Below, piece after piece: positions 34,254 through 42,753 of a stretch of DNA of 64,000 nt (positions are counted from its first letter, which is position 1; every line of letters begins with the position of its first letter). Below the pieces are notes generated by a model. That model was not told where the DNA came from, ran no database searches, and saw nothing but the letters and a program-made list of their open reading frames with translations. Source of the stretch: Kiritimatiellia bacterium (lineage in GTDB: Bacteria; Verrucomicrobiota; Kiritimatiellia; JAFGHX01). The DNA lies in NCBI GenBank assembly GCA_016929905.1, contig JAFGHX010000462.1, positions 1-64,000 on the forward strand, written 5' to 3'. Made by a program: the position numbers and the translations under genes.

Positions 34254-35009
34254 TCAACCCTCTTCCGCCTGCGTCAGCACTTCCGCCCGCCCCTCCCGCA
34301 CCGCGATCGTGTGCTCGAAGTGCGCAGACGGCTTGCGGTCCCGCGTCAGCACGGTCCAGCCGTCGGCCAGCACCTCGACCTCGGCCCCACCCAGATTGAC
34401 CATGGGCTCGATCGCAAACGTCATGCCCGGCTTCAGTCTGGGCCCCCGGCCCGGCTCGCCGAAATTCGGGATCTGGGGTTCCTCGTGCATCTCGCGCCCA
34501 ATCCCGTGCCCGACGAACTCGCGCACCACCGCGAAACCGCCGCCAACCGCCGTGCTCTCGATCGCATGCGAAATGTCAAACAGCTTCGCGTTCGGGCGCG
34601 CCTTCTCAATCCCGGCATACAGGGCCTCCTCGGTGGTCTGGACCAACCGCATCACCTCGGGGTCCGTCACACCGACCATGACCGTCGTCGCGGTGTCGCC
34701 CACGTATCCGTCGTATCGGACCCCGATATCGATGCTGACGATATCGCCCAGCCGGATCCGCCGTGCCCCCGGAATCCCGTGCACGACCTCGGCGTTAACC
34801 GAGATACACACGTGTCCCGGATAGCCGCGGTATCCCAAAAACGCGCTTTTCGCGCCGAAACCCCCGATCAATTCCTCGGCGTACTCGTCCAGCTCCCGTG
34901 TCGTGACGCCCGGCCCGACCTTCCTCGCGACCGTGTCGCGGACAATCGCGGCAATCCGGCAACTGCCCCGCATCTGAGCCAATTGTTGCTGGCTCTTGAT
35001 GATAATCAT
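34254..35009 (-). CDS. map: Methionine aminopeptidase type I
   Basis: Removes the initiator Met. 251 residues without the N-terminal zinc extension. Metal ligands are Asp in SIDIGVRYDGYVGDTATT (two Asp), His in REFVGHGIGREMHEEP, Glu in MTFAIEPMV and Glu in the final HFEHTIAV part. GITTREL-like TTRELDE and YPGHVCISVNAEVVHGIPG are also family motifs. It overlaps adk by 4 bp, so they are translationally coupled. Confidence 0.97.
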   Translation of the reverse strand: MIIIKSQQQLAQMRGSCRIAAIVRDTVARKVGPGVTTRELDEYAEELIGGFGAKSAFLGYRGYPGHVCISVNAEVVHGIPGARRIRLGDIVSIDIGVRYDGYVGDTATTVMVGVTDPEVMRLVQTTEEALYAGIEKARPNAKLFDISHAIESTAVGGGFAVVREFVGHGIGREMHEEPQIPNFGEPGRGPRLKPGMTFAIEPMVNLGGAEVEVLADGWTVLTRDRKPSAHFEHTIAVREGRAEVLTQAEEG

Positions 35010-35665
35010 GGCCCGGCCAGCTCTTCCAGCATCTCGAGAATTTCCGCCGTGATCTTGTCCCGATGCTGCGCCGAATCGACCCGAACCAGAACGCCCTCCT
35101 CATCATAGAACGTAATCAACCCCTCCGTTTCCTTGCGGAACACGTTGAGCCGGTTGACGATGGTCTCCTCCGTGTCGTCCGGGCGCTGGTACAACTCGCC
35201 TCCGCACGCATCGCAAACGCCCTCCCGCTTCGGCGGGATGTTGCGGACGTGGTAATTGGTCCCGCATTCGCGGCAGATACGCCGCCCCGTCAGGCGGTCG
35301 ATGAGCACGTCGCGCGCCGCATCGAGAAAAAAGACGTAGTCGACCTTGGCGTGAAATTTCGCCAGCAGCTGAGCCAGCAACTTGGCCTGCTCGATCGTCC
35401 GGGGAAACCCGTCGAACATGTAGCTCTCGTCCCGTCCGCCTTCCTGGAGGCGCGCCTCCACCAGTTTCAGAATGAGATCGTCCGGCACCAGTTCGCCCCG
35501 CTCCATGTAGGTCTTGGCTTCCCGCCCCAGCGGCGTGCCGTTCCGGACGGCTTCCCGGAGCATGTCGCCGGTCGAGATGTGGACGTACCGCGTCTTGGCC
35601 TTGATGCCTTCGGCTGTCGTCCCTTTGCCGGCCCCCGGCGCGCCCAGTAAGATGATGGTGTTCAT
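35006..35665 (-). CDS. adk: Adenylate kinase, zinc-lid type
   Basis: Interconverts ATP + AMP and 2 ADP. 219 residues with P-loop GAPGAGKGT at 8-16, DGFPRTIEQAKLL and the LID RLTGRRICRECGTNYH. The LID has four cysteines (CREC...CDAC), the zinc-binding type. It lies between secY and map, the usual spc-operon place, and overlaps map. Confidence 0.97.
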   Translation of the reverse strand: MNTIILLGAPGAGKGTTAEGIKAKTRYVHISTGDMLREAVRNGTPLGREAKTYMERGELVPDDLILKLVEARLQEGGRDESYMFDGFPRTIEQAKLLAQLLAKFHAKVDYVFFLDAARDVLIDRLTGRRICRECGTNYHVRNIPPKREGVCDACGGELYQRPDDTEETIVNRLNVFRKETEGLITFYDEEGVLVRVDSAQHRDKITAEILEMLEELAGP

Positions 35666-35708
35666 GACTGCCCTCTGAAGGGTTGGATCTCCGATTCTCG
35701 GCGGTGTC

Positions 35709-37040
35709 CTATCGGCGCGACCGCAACTTGCCCTTTCTCAAGAACCCGTCGTAATGCCGCATGACCAGATGCGATTCGACCTGGCGCATGGTGTCCAGGA
35801 TCACACCCACGATAATAAGCATGCTGGTCCCCCCGAAAAACTGTGAGACGAGGCCGGGCACGCCAACCCACCGTGCCATCACGCTGGGGATGACGGCGAT
35901 GACCGTCAGGAAAATCGCGCCCGCCAGCGTCAACCGCGTCATCGTCCGGTCCAGGAATTCCGCCGTCGGGCGGCCCGGCCGGATTCCCGGCACGTAGCCG
36001 CCGTATTTCTTCAGATCATCGGCGATCTGGATCGGATTGAACTGCGTCGCCACCCAGAAATAGGAGAAGAACAAAATCATGATTCCGAACAACGCCAGAT
36101 TCAGCGGACTGCCGGGCTCCAGCTTGCCCGCGAGACTCTTGAAAAAATGCTGCGGCATCAAATCCAGGATCTTGGACGGAAACATCAGGATCGCCGAGGC
36201 GAAAATGATCGGCATGACGCCGGAGTAGTTGACCCGAAGCGGGAAGTACGTGTTCTGCCCGCCGTAAACCTTTCGACCGACGACGCGCTTCGCGTACTGA
36301 ATAGGAATCTTGCGCTGGCCCTGCGTCAAGGCGACCGTCCCGGCAATGACGAGGAAAAGCATGCCCACCAGCAGCACAACGTGAAACACATTGAAAAGCT
36401 TCCCGACCAGGAGCATCGTCATCTGCACGGCGGCCGGGGCGCGGCTGACGATGTTGATGGTGATGATCAGAGATATGCCCTGGCCGATCCCCCGGTCCGT
36501 GATCTGCTCGCCGAGCCACATCAGCAGCATCGTTCCGGTCGTCATCGTAATGACGGCCACGATCCGGAACGGAATCCCGGGCGTGAGTACGACCTGGGAG
36601 TCAAGCCCAAGTTCCCGCCACCGCTCCATCAGCGTCGCGATCGTGAGGCCCTGGATCACGCACAACAGTAGCGTCAGGTAACGGGTATACTGGTTGATCT
36701 TCTGCCGGCCGGATTCCCCTTCCCGCGCCAGACGTTCCAGCGCCGGGATGACGGCCGTCATCAGCTGCAGGATGATCGAGGCGCTGATGTAGGGCATAAT
36801 CCCCAATGCGCCAACGGCGAAATTGCCGAGTGCCCCGCCGCTGAACATGTCGAACAGCCCCAGAAACCCGCCCCCCACCTTGCTCGCGCTGCGTTCGATC
36901 GCGGCCGACAACGCCGCGGCGTTCACGCCCGGACACGGCACATTGGCCACAATACGGCACACGAACAGAAGAGCGAACGTGAAGAGGATTCGCACCCTCA
37001 GTTCCGGAATCTTAAACGTATTGGCAAACGCCGAGAGCAT
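35709..37040 (-). CDS. secY: Protein translocase subunit SecY
   Basis: Channel subunit of the inner-membrane SecYEG translocon, 443 residues with ten predicted TM segments. Family motifs include FGALGIMPYISASIILQLMT (here VGALGIMPYI), GGQNTYFPLRVNYSGVMPII and YGGYVPGIRPGRPTAEFLD. It follows rplO and precedes adk. secE is at 60353 in the same window. Confidence 0.97.
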   Translation of the reverse strand: MLSAFANTFKIPELRVRILFTFALLFVCRIVANVPCPGVNAAALSAAIERSASKVGGGFLGLFDMFSGGALGNFAVGALGIMPYISASIILQLMTAVIPALERLAREGESGRQKINQYTRYLTLLLCVIQGLTIATLMERWRELGLDSQVVLTPGIPFRIVAVITMTTGTMLLMWLGEQITDRGIGQGISLIITINIVSRAPAAVQMTMLLVGKLFNVFHVVLLVGMLFLVIAGTVALTQGQRKIPIQYAKRVVGRKVYGGQNTYFPLRVNYSGVMPIIFASAILMFPSKILDLMPQHFFKSLAGKLEPGSPLNLALFGIMILFFSYFWVATQFNPIQIADDLKKYGGYVPGIRPGRPTAEFLDRTMTRLTLAGAIFLTVIAVIPSVMARWVGVPGLVSQFFGGTSMLIIVGVILDTMRQVESHLVMRHYDGFLRKGKLRSRR

Positions 37041-37109
37041 GGCTCCCCCAAGAAAGCGTTACATTCTGTTTCGGAGGAATTGTCAAAAGGGCGTCAAGTG
37101 CCTGTCAAT

Positions 37110-37571
37110 TCAACCGGAAACACCGGCGACGGCCACAATCTCACACTTTCCCCCGGCCGCTTCGATCTTCTGCCGGGCGGCCACACTGAACGCCTGGGCC
37201 CTGACCGTGAGTTTCCTGTCCAGTTCGCCGTTTCCAAGGATCTTCACCCCGTCGCGTACGCCTTTGGCCAGGCCCGCTTCCTTCAAACGCGCGAGATCCA
37301 CTTCGGCCCCGTCGTCAAAACGGGACAGCGCCGACACGTTCACCGGCACGTAGACGGTGGGTTGCCTGCTGGAGAAGCCGCGCTGGGGGATCCGTCTCAA
37401 CAGACGCATCTGCCCCCCTTCGAAACCCAGCTTGTGCTTGTGGCCCTTGCGCGCCATCTGGCCCTTGTGTCCGCGGCCGCTGGTCTTGCCTTTCCCGGAG
37501 CTCATGCCCCGGCCGACACGCACACGCGGGCGTCGTGCGCCCCTGCTCCTCTTGAGTTCGTGCAAATTCAT
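37110..37571 (-). CDS. rplO: 50S ribosomal protein L15
   Basis: 153 residues. It has MNLHELKRSRGARRPRVRVG, RGMSSGKGKTSGRGHKGQMA, GFEGGQMRLLRRIPQRGF and the conserved C-terminal ILGNGELDRKLTVRAQAFS. A GTG five codons upstream is another possible start. rpmD (L30), often just before L15, is absent; rpsE ends 46 bp before. Confidence 0.95.
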   Translation of the reverse strand: MNLHELKRSRGARRPRVRVGRGMSSGKGKTSGRGHKGQMARKGHKHKLGFEGGQMRLLRRIPQRGFSSRQPTVYVPVNVSALSRFDDGAEVDLARLKEAGLAKGVRDGVKILGNGELDRKLTVRAQAFSVAARQKIEAAGGKCEIVAVAGVSG

Positions 37572-37616
37572 AGCAACACGGCCCACTGCTCCCGTTTACG
37601 GATTCGTCACCCCTGC

Positions 37617-38129
37617 TCAGGCCTGCTTGGCCCCCTTGCGTACCACTTCGGCTTCCTCCACGGTCCGGAGCTGTTCCAGCGCGGAGAAGGTTGCCTTGAC
37701 GACGTTCAGTTTGTTCCCGCTGCCCAGGGACTTGGCGAGCACATCCCGCACCCCGGCCAGGTCCAGCACCGCGCGGGCGCCGCCGCCCGCAATGACACCC
37801 GTGCCGGGTGACGCGGGCTTGAGCAGGACGATGCTGCCCGAATGCCGGCCGGTGACCTCATGCGGAATGGTCTTGTCGCGCATCTTCACCGTCACCAGCG
37901 CCTTGCGTGCGAGTTCGCCGCCCTTGCGAATGGCGTCGGTCGCCTCGTTCGCCTTGCCGAATCCGTACCCCACCTTGCCCTCGCCGTTGCCCACGACGAC
38001 AACGGCACTGAAACTGAACCGCCGCCCGCCCTTGACCACTTTGGAGCAGCGGTTCACGTATACGACGCGTTCCTCGAATTCCGGATCGGCCTCTGTCTCG
38101 GCTCCCCTGGGAAAACTTGCTCTCCTCAC
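37617..38129 (-). CDS. rpsE: 30S ribosomal protein S5
   Basis: 170 residues; lies at the mRNA entry and acts in decoding fidelity. It has the double-stranded RNA-binding-like FEERVVYVNRCSKVVKGGRR, SFSAVVVVGNGEGKVGYGFG, the loop GSIVLLKPASPGTGVIAGGG and DVLAKSLGSGNKLNVVKATF. It is between rplR and rplO; no L30 gene lies between it and L15. Confidence 0.97.
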   Translation of the reverse strand: MRRASFPRGAETEADPEFEERVVYVNRCSKVVKGGRRFSFSAVVVVGNGEGKVGYGFGKANEATDAIRKGGELARKALVTVKMRDKTIPHEVTGRHSGSIVLLKPASPGTGVIAGGGARAVLDLAGVRDVLAKSLGSGNKLNVVKATFSALEQLRTVEEAEVVRKGAKQA

Positions 38130-38147
38130 GGAAATCCTCTCCCCCGG

Positions 38148-38501
38148 CTAGAAACGCAGGCCCGCCTCCCTGGCGGAATCCGCGATGGCCCGCACTCGGC
38201 CGTGAAACTTGAACCCGCCGCGGTCGAACACGACCGCTTCGATTCCCTGTGCCTTCGCCGTCTCGGCCGCCCTGCGTCCGAGCGCGGCGGCAGCGACGAC
38301 GTTGTTCGCAGCCTGCTTCCCGTCGCGCAGCGTCGAGACGGCCGCCAGCGTCAAGCCGGCCGTGTCGTCGACAAACTGCACCGACATGTGTTTATTTGAC
38401 AGCGAGACACACATGCGCGGTCGCGCCGATGTGCCTTTGATCTTGCCGCGCACGCGCAGGTGCCGGCGCCTTCTGAAATCGGCTTTGCTCTTGCACTTCA
38501 T
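38148..38501 (-). CDS. rplR: 50S ribosomal protein L18
   Basis: 117 residues; binds 5S rRNA with L5. RRRRHLRVRGKIKGTSARPR and FDRGGFKFHGRVRAIADSAR are family motifs. It is in the normal order rplF-rplR-rpsE. Confidence 0.96.
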   Translation of the reverse strand: MKCKSKADFRRRRHLRVRGKIKGTSARPRMCVSLSNKHMSVQFVDDTAGLTLAAVSTLRDGKQAANNVVAAAALGRRAAETAKAQGIEAVVFDRGGFKFHGRVRAIADSAREAGLRF

Positions 38502-38513
38502 CGCTGCTGCCGG

Positions 38514-39050
38514 CTACGCCACCGACTTGCCCGCCTTGCGGCGTACGTGTTCGTTGTCGTAGCGAATGCCTTTCCCTTTGTACGGTTCGGGCGGGCAGAA
38601 CCCCCGAAGCCGGGCGGCCACCTGGCCGACCTGCTGTTTGTTCGCCCCCTTGACTTGGATGCGGGTATTGTCCTGGACCTCCACCGTGATTCCGTCCGGC
38701 ACGGTGAATTCGACGGGCGAGGAGTACCCGACGGTCAGGACAACCTTCTGGCCCTGTACGGCGGCCCGAAACCCCACACCGTGCACCGTCAGCATCTTGG
38801 AAAACCCTTCCGAGACGCCCCGGATCATCCCGGCCAGAATGCTGCGGCTCGTCCCGTGTTGCGCGCGGGTCGCCTTGAGGTCATCGGCACGTCCCAGGCA
38901 CACCTCTCCGTTCTCGACACGGGCCGTGCAGCAGCCCGGCACCTTCCAGGAGAGGGCGCCCCCGGGCCCCTTCATCGAAACCGTGGCCCCCTCCACCGCC
39001 ACCGTCACCCCGGCGGGGATCGGAATCGGTTTCTGCCCCACCCTTGACAT
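38514..39050 (-). CDS. rplF: 50S ribosomal protein L6
   Basis: 178 residues. MSRVGQKPIPIPAGVTVAVE, VSMKGPGGALSW, GMIRGVSEGFSKMLTVHGVG and the end PEPYKGKGIRYDNEHVRRKA are L6 features. GGAGG lies 8 nt before this ATG; an ATG two codons upstream is less well spaced. Located near the factor-binding site of the ribosome. Confidence 0.96.
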   Translation of the reverse strand: MSRVGQKPIPIPAGVTVAVEGATVSMKGPGGALSWKVPGCCTARVENGEVCLGRADDLKATRAQHGTSRSILAGMIRGVSEGFSKMLTVHGVGFRAAVQGQKVVLTVGYSSPVEFTVPDGITVEVQDNTRIQVKGANKQQVGQVAARLRGFCPPEPYKGKGIRYDNEHVRRKAGKSVA

Positions 39051-39130
39051 GTCCATCTCCCTCCAGCGGCCTTCGGCCGCTGCCAAAAGGTTTCAGGTTC
39101 TGCCCATCAGAGGCCTGCTGACACCTCAGC

Positions 39131-39526
39131 CTACCACACCTCGCACAGCACTTCTCCGCCCACCCGCATCTTGCGCGCCTCGCCCCCCGTCAGGATGCCC
39201 TTCGAGGTCGAGAGGATCACGACCCCGATCCCGCGCAAGACGCGCGGAATGCTGTCGGCCTGCACATAACGCCGCAGCCCGGGCTTGCTGACCCGGCGCA
39301 ACCCCCGGATGATCGGCTCCTCGGGCGCCAGGTACCGCAGATAAAGTCTCAGCCGCTTCTTGGCGCCGCCCTCGGCCGTGTAATCGGCAATATACCCTTC
39401 CCGTTTGAGGATGCGGGCGATCTCGTTCTTGACCTTCGAATGAGGCATCTCGACGACCTCGTGCCCCGCCATGTGCGCGTTGCGGATGCGCGTCAACATA
39501 TCCGCAATGGGATCGGACAAACTCAT
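39131..39526 (-). CDS. rpsH: 30S ribosomal protein S8
   Basis: 131 residues from ATG of MSLSDPIADMLTRIRNAHMA. It has VEMPHSKVKNEIARILKREG and the C-terminal GVVILSTSKGILTGGEARKM signature. A central rRNA-binding protein that often autoregulates spc operons. It lies 11 bp after rpsN. The frame is open upstream through rpsN, but without S8 sequence. Confidence 0.96.
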   Translation of the reverse strand: MSLSDPIADMLTRIRNAHMAGHEVVEMPHSKVKNEIARILKREGYIADYTAEGGAKKRLRLYLRYLAPEEPIIRGLRRVSKPGLRRYVQADSIPRVLRGIGVVILSTSKGILTGGEARKMRVGGEVLCEVW

Positions 39527-39537
39527 ACAGCCTCCAC

Positions 39538-39723
39538 TCACCAACTCGCCTTGATGACGCCCGGTATCTGCCCGGTCAACGCCAGCTCTCTGAAACAGAT
39601 CCGGCAGACCTGGAACTTGTTCATGTAAGCCCTGCGCCGGCCGCAACGCCGGCACCGGTGGTACCTGCGTACGCTGAACTTCGGCGTCCTCGTCGCTTTC
39701 GCTATCTGCGATTTCTTTGCCAA
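39538..39723 (-). CDS. rpsN: 30S ribosomal protein S14, zinc type
   Basis: 61 residues, the short zinc-binding form: AKATRTPKFSVRRYHRCRRC and CRICFRELALTGQIPGVIKA hold the two CxxC pairs. It lies between rplE and rpsH. A zinc-free form that would replace it under zinc stress is not in the window. Confidence 0.97.
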   Translation of the reverse strand: MAKKSQIAKATRTPKFSVRRYHRCRRCGRRRAYMNKFQVCRICFRELALTGQIPGVIKASW

Positions 39724-39738
39724 GGGTCCATCTCCCGC

Positions 39739-40287
39739 TTACGCCGTCTTCTGAGCGGCAAAAGGCATGCCGAGCAGCCGCAACAGGTCGCGCGCCTCGT
39801 CATTTTCTTTCGCCGTCGTCACAATGGTCACGTTCAAGCCCTGCACATGCTTCACCTCATCCGGGTCGATTTCCGGAAAGATCGTCTGCTCGACCAACCC
39901 GAGCGAGTAGTTGCCCCGTCCGTCGAACCCGTCGGGGGACAGGCCGCGGAAATCCCGGATGCGCGGAAGCGCCGCGTGGATGAGCCGTTCAAAAAAGTCG
40001 TACATTCTGCGCCCGCGCAGCGTGACCATCGTGCCGATCGGCATCCCGGCCCGCAGCTTGAAGTTCGCCACGCTCTTGCGCGCGTTGCGCGTGACCGGTT
40101 TCTGGCCCGTGATCTGCGCCAGTTCCGCCGAGAGGCCCTTGATGACGTCACGATCGGTGCCCGCCTTGAACCCCATATTCACCACGATCTTCACCATGCG
40201 CGGGACCTGCAACCCGTTCGTGTACCCCCGCGCCTCCATGAGCTTGGGCACGATCTGTTCCGCATACATCTGCTTCATGTCGGCCAT
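39739..40287 (-). CDS. rplE: 50S ribosomal protein L5
   Basis: 182 residues; binds 5S rRNA and contacts S13 across the subunit interface. It has MYAEQIVPKLMEARGYTNGL, QVPRMVKIVVNMGFKAG, AGMPIGTMVTLRGRRMYDFF and the C-terminal TTAKENDEARDLLRLLGMPF. The frame extends 26 codons upstream into rplX, and the ATG of MADMKQM is taken as the start. Confidence 0.95.
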   Translation of the reverse strand: MADMKQMYAEQIVPKLMEARGYTNGLQVPRMVKIVVNMGFKAGTDRDVIKGLSAELAQITGQKPVTRNARKSVANFKLRAGMPIGTMVTLRGRRMYDFFERLIHAALPRIRDFRGLSPDGFDGRGNYSLGLVEQTIFPEIDPDEVKHVQGLNVTIVTTAKENDEARDLLRLLGMPFAAQKTA

Positions 40288-40331
40288 AGCATTTCCGGCA
40301 ATGCGCCCGGGCTCTCCCGTGCAGCCGCGCC

Positions 40332-40661
40332 TTACGCGTCGAAGGCGTGCCCGCACAGCCTGCACTGGCGTTCCATCTTCTTGCCGGCCTCCCTTCTCCG
40401 AACACTCTTGACGCCCTTCTTGCAGCGCGGGCAGTAGAGCAGCAGGTTCGAGATCGACACCGCGCGCTCCTTCTGCACAATCGCGCCTTTGGGACTATCC
40501 TGCGACTTGCGCATGTGCTTCTTGACCAGGCTCATCCCCTCGACGATCGCCCGCCCCTTGTCCGGGAGCACCTGGAGCACCCGCCCCGTCTTGCGGCCGA
40601 TCGCGTCGCTGCCGCTGATCGCGATGACCGTGTCATTGCGCTTGATGTGTGTGCCTGCCAT
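40332..40661 (-). CDS. rplX: 50S ribosomal protein L24 with C4 zinc motif
   Basis: 109 residues. KOW-type N-terminus (IKRNDTVIAISGSDAIGRKT, GRVLQVLPDKGRAIVEGM). The C-terminus has CPRC and CRLC, a four-cysteine zinc site that only part of the family has. It follows rplN without a gap (1 bp). L24 helps start assembly of the 50S subunit. Confidence 0.95.
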   Translation of the reverse strand: MAGTHIKRNDTVIAISGSDAIGRKTGRVLQVLPDKGRAIVEGMSLVKKHMRKSQDSPKGAIVQKERAVSISNLLLYCPRCKKGVKSVRRREAGKKMERQCRLCGHAFDA

Positions 40662-41027
40662 CTAAACGACCTCCGGGGCCAGGGAAAGCACCTTCATGCA
40701 GTTCTTGTCGCGCAATTCGCGCGCCACCGGGCCGAATACGCGCGAGCCGAGCGGATTGAGCTGGTCGTCCACGATCACGACGGCATTGTTGTCGAACCGC
40801 AGGCAAGAGCCGTCCGCCCTGCGCAACGGCTGCTTCGTCCGTACGATCAGGGCGCGAACCTTCTGGCCCTTCTTTACCATCCCGCCGGGCTGCGCCTCCT
40901 TCACGGAAGCCCGGATGATGTCCCCGACGGACGCCGTGCGCTTGCCCTGGCCCAGAATGCCGAAGCACCGAACCCTGCGCGCGCCCGTGTTGTCCGCCAC
41001 GACCAGATCTGTCTCCCGCATAATCAT
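40662..41027 (-). CDS. rplN: 50S ribosomal protein L14
   Basis: 121 residues from ATG of MIMRETDLVVADNTGARRVR. GDIIRASVKEAQPGGMVKKG, RTKQPLRRADGSCLRFDNNA and RVFGPVARELRDKNCMKVLS are L14 motifs. ATG overlaps the rpsQ stop (ATGA), so it is translationally coupled. Lies at the subunit interface. Confidence 0.96.
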   Translation of the reverse strand: MIMRETDLVVADNTGARRVRCFGILGQGKRTASVGDIIRASVKEAQPGGMVKKGQKVRALIVRTKQPLRRADGSCLRFDNNAVVIVDDQLNPLGSRVFGPVARELRDKNCMKVLSLAPEVV

Positions 41028-41329
41028 TGTTCGTTGCCCGCCCCGGCATCCTCTTTGTTCGTCTCGGCCGTCGCCAGAATCTCCTTCAGCCGCCACCTCT
41101 TCAGCCGGCTGAGCGGGCGCGTCTCGGCGATCCGAACCCTGTCGCCCAGCCGGGCCTCGTTCTTCTCGTCGTGCGCATGGTACTTCTTCGCGAGTCTGCG
41201 CTCCTTGCCGTAGAGCGGATGCTGCTCCTTGCGCTCAACCCTCACGACGATGGTCTTGTCCATGGCGTCGCTGACGACGACCCCCTCGCGCTCCTTGCGC
41301 AGGCCGCGTTGTCTTCCGTTGTCCGGCAT
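41024..41329 (-). CDS. rpsQ: 30S ribosomal protein S17
   Basis: 101 residues. It has GVVVSDAMDKTIVVRVERKE, HPLYGKERRLAKKYHAHDEK and GDRVRIAETRPLSRLKRWRL, all S17 signatures. It overlaps rplN and is 3 bp after rpmC. A short Glu/Gly tail is extra. Confidence 0.96.
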   Translation of the reverse strand: MPDNGRQRGLRKEREGVVVSDAMDKTIVVRVERKEQHPLYGKERRLAKKYHAHDEKNEARLGDRVRIAETRPLSRLKRWRLKEILATAETNKEDAGAGNEQ

Positions 41330-41332
41330 CGA

Positions 41333-41539
41333 TTACGCCTCCACCGCCGCTTGTGCTCTGCGTTCCAACTGGATGGTCTTCACCCTTGCGATCTCCCGGC
41401 GCACCTCCCGAACCCTCAGGGGCCGCTCCGTCTGGCCCATGCCTTTCTGCATCCGGAGGTTGAACAGCTCCTGCTGCAGTTCCGCGAGGCGGGTATCCAA
41501 TTCACCTTCCGCCAGGTTCCTGATTTCCTTGGCCTTCAT
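41333..41539 (-). CDS. rpmC: 50S ribosomal protein L29
   Basis: 68 residues, two helices: MKAKEIRNLAEGELDTRLAE and QKGMGQTERPLRVREVRREI with the IARVKT end. It is near the nascent-chain exit. The 92-bp gap to rplP contains the stem at 41600-41631. Confidence 0.95.
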   Translation of the reverse strand: MKAKEIRNLAEGELDTRLAELQQELFNLRMQKGMGQTERPLRVREVRREIARVKTIQLERRAQAAVEA

Positions 41540-41599
41540 CGTCGCTCATCCCCGTCAAAAACGTTGTCGTCTCCATCCTCCGGCCCGCGCCTTCCCCGC

Positions 41600-41631
41600 C
41601 CCGGGCTCGCGCGGCGCGCGAACCGCCCGGG
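41600..41631 (-). promoter_or_regulatory. Strong stem-loop just after rplP
   Basis: CCCGGGC (41600-41606) pairs with GCCCGGG (41625-41631) and TCGCGCG (41607-41613) with CGCGCGA (41615-41621), with only a 3-nt internal bulge. It begins at the base after the rplP stop. There is no T-run, so it is more like an mRNA processing or pausing stem than a terminator. Confidence 0.5.
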
Positions 41632-42045
41632 CTAGCCCCTGCGGGCGACGAACCGCGTGCGCACGGGCAGCTTGGCCGCGGCCAGCCGGAACGACTCGCG
41701 CGCAAGTTGCTCGGTGACGCCCGCCAGCTCGAACAGCACGCGGCCCGGCTTCACGACAGCCACCCAGAACTCCGGCTCACCCTTGCCTTTCCCCATTCGC
41801 GTTTCCAGCGGCTTCTTGGAAACGGGTTTGTCGGGGAAGACCCGGACCCACAGCTTGCCTTTGCGCTTGAGGTGCCGGTTCACCGCCACACGGCACGCCT
41901 CAATCTGCGCCGCCTTGACCCAGCCCCGAACCATCGCCTTGAGGCCGTACTCGCCAAACGAAAGCGCGGCGCCGGCAAACGCCTTCCCTTTCCGGCTCCC
42001 GCGCTGTACCTTGCGGTGCGCGACCCGCTTAGGCATAAGCGGCAT
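41632..42045 (-). CDS. rplP: 50S ribosomal protein L16
   Basis: 137 residues. MPKRVAHRKVQRGSRKGKAF, RVFPDKPVSKKPLETRMGKG and GTGVITRTRE-like PEFWVAVVKPGRVLFELAG are recognised. Start at the ATG of MPLMPKR because GGGGGAG lies 6 nt upstream; it overlaps the end of rpsC by 17 bp in another frame. It organises the A-site tRNA region of 23S rRNA. Confidence 0.95.
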   Translation of the reverse strand: MPLMPKRVAHRKVQRGSRKGKAFAGAALSFGEYGLKAMVRGWVKAAQIEACRVAVNRHLKRKGKLWVRVFPDKPVSKKPLETRMGKGKGEPEFWVAVVKPGRVLFELAGVTEQLARESFRLAAAKLPVRTRFVARRG

Positions 42046-42706
42046 TGGATCTCCCCCTTACCCGCTTCTCGTCGGACTCCTCCACGTCGTCCTTGCAGAT
42101 CCAGACCTTGACCCCGATCCGCCCGGCGGTCGTGGGCGCCTCGGCGAAACCATATTCGATGTTGCGCCGGAACGTGTGCAGCGGGACTTTGCCCTCCTTG
42201 TACCACTCGCCGCGTGAGAGTTCCGCGCCGCCGAGCCGGCCCCGGGCCTGGACTTTGACGCCCAGAACGCCGGCATGGCTCATGGCCAACTGGATGGCCT
42301 TCTTCATGGCGCGCCGGAACGAAACACGGCGGCAAAGCTGCACGGCAATGTTCTCCGCCACCAGTTGCGCGTTGGCGTCCGGGTTCTTCACCTCGCGGAT
42401 CTCGACATAGATCTCGTTTCCGCTCATGGCGGCAATCTCTTCACGCAGCCGGTCGATGTCCTGGCCTTTGCGGCCCACGACGATACCGGGCCGCGCCGTA
42501 AAAATGGTCACCCGCGCCCGGTTCGCATACCGTTCGATCACCACATCGGACACCGCCGCGTTGACCAGCCGCTTCTTGACCAGGTCCCGGATCTTCAGGT
42601 CCTGGATCAACTGCTCACCAAAGATCTTCTTGTCGGCGAACCACCGGGACTGCCAGTTCTTGTTCACCGTGACGCGCATGCCGATCGGATTGACTTTCTG
42701 GCCCAA
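42029..42706 (-). CDS. rpsC: 30S ribosomal protein S3, TTG start
   Basis: 225 residues. The canonical N-terminus GQKVNPIGMRV is preceded by a TTG, not ATG, and AAGGAG lies 8 nt before this TTG, so translation probably begins there (fMet-GQKVNPIG). KH domain: ARPGIVVGRKGQDIDRLREE and YVEIREVKNPDANAQLVAEN. The C-terminal domain has GVKVQARGRLGGAELSRGEW. It follows rplV with a 47-bp gap and overlaps rplP. Confidence 0.95.
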   Translation of the reverse strand: MGQKVNPIGMRVTVNKNWQSRWFADKKIFGEQLIQDLKIRDLVKKRLVNAAVSDVVIERYANRARVTIFTARPGIVVGRKGQDIDRLREEIAAMSGNEIYVEIREVKNPDANAQLVAENIAVQLCRRVSFRRAMKKAIQLAMSHAGVLGVKVQARGRLGGAELSRGEWYKEGKVPLHTFRRNIEYGFAEAPTTAGRIGVKVWICKDDVEESDEKRVRGRSNAAYA

Positions 42707-42753
42707 ACTTCGCACTCCTTTCCGAACGCGAATCCCCCACGAAACCGGGCAGG

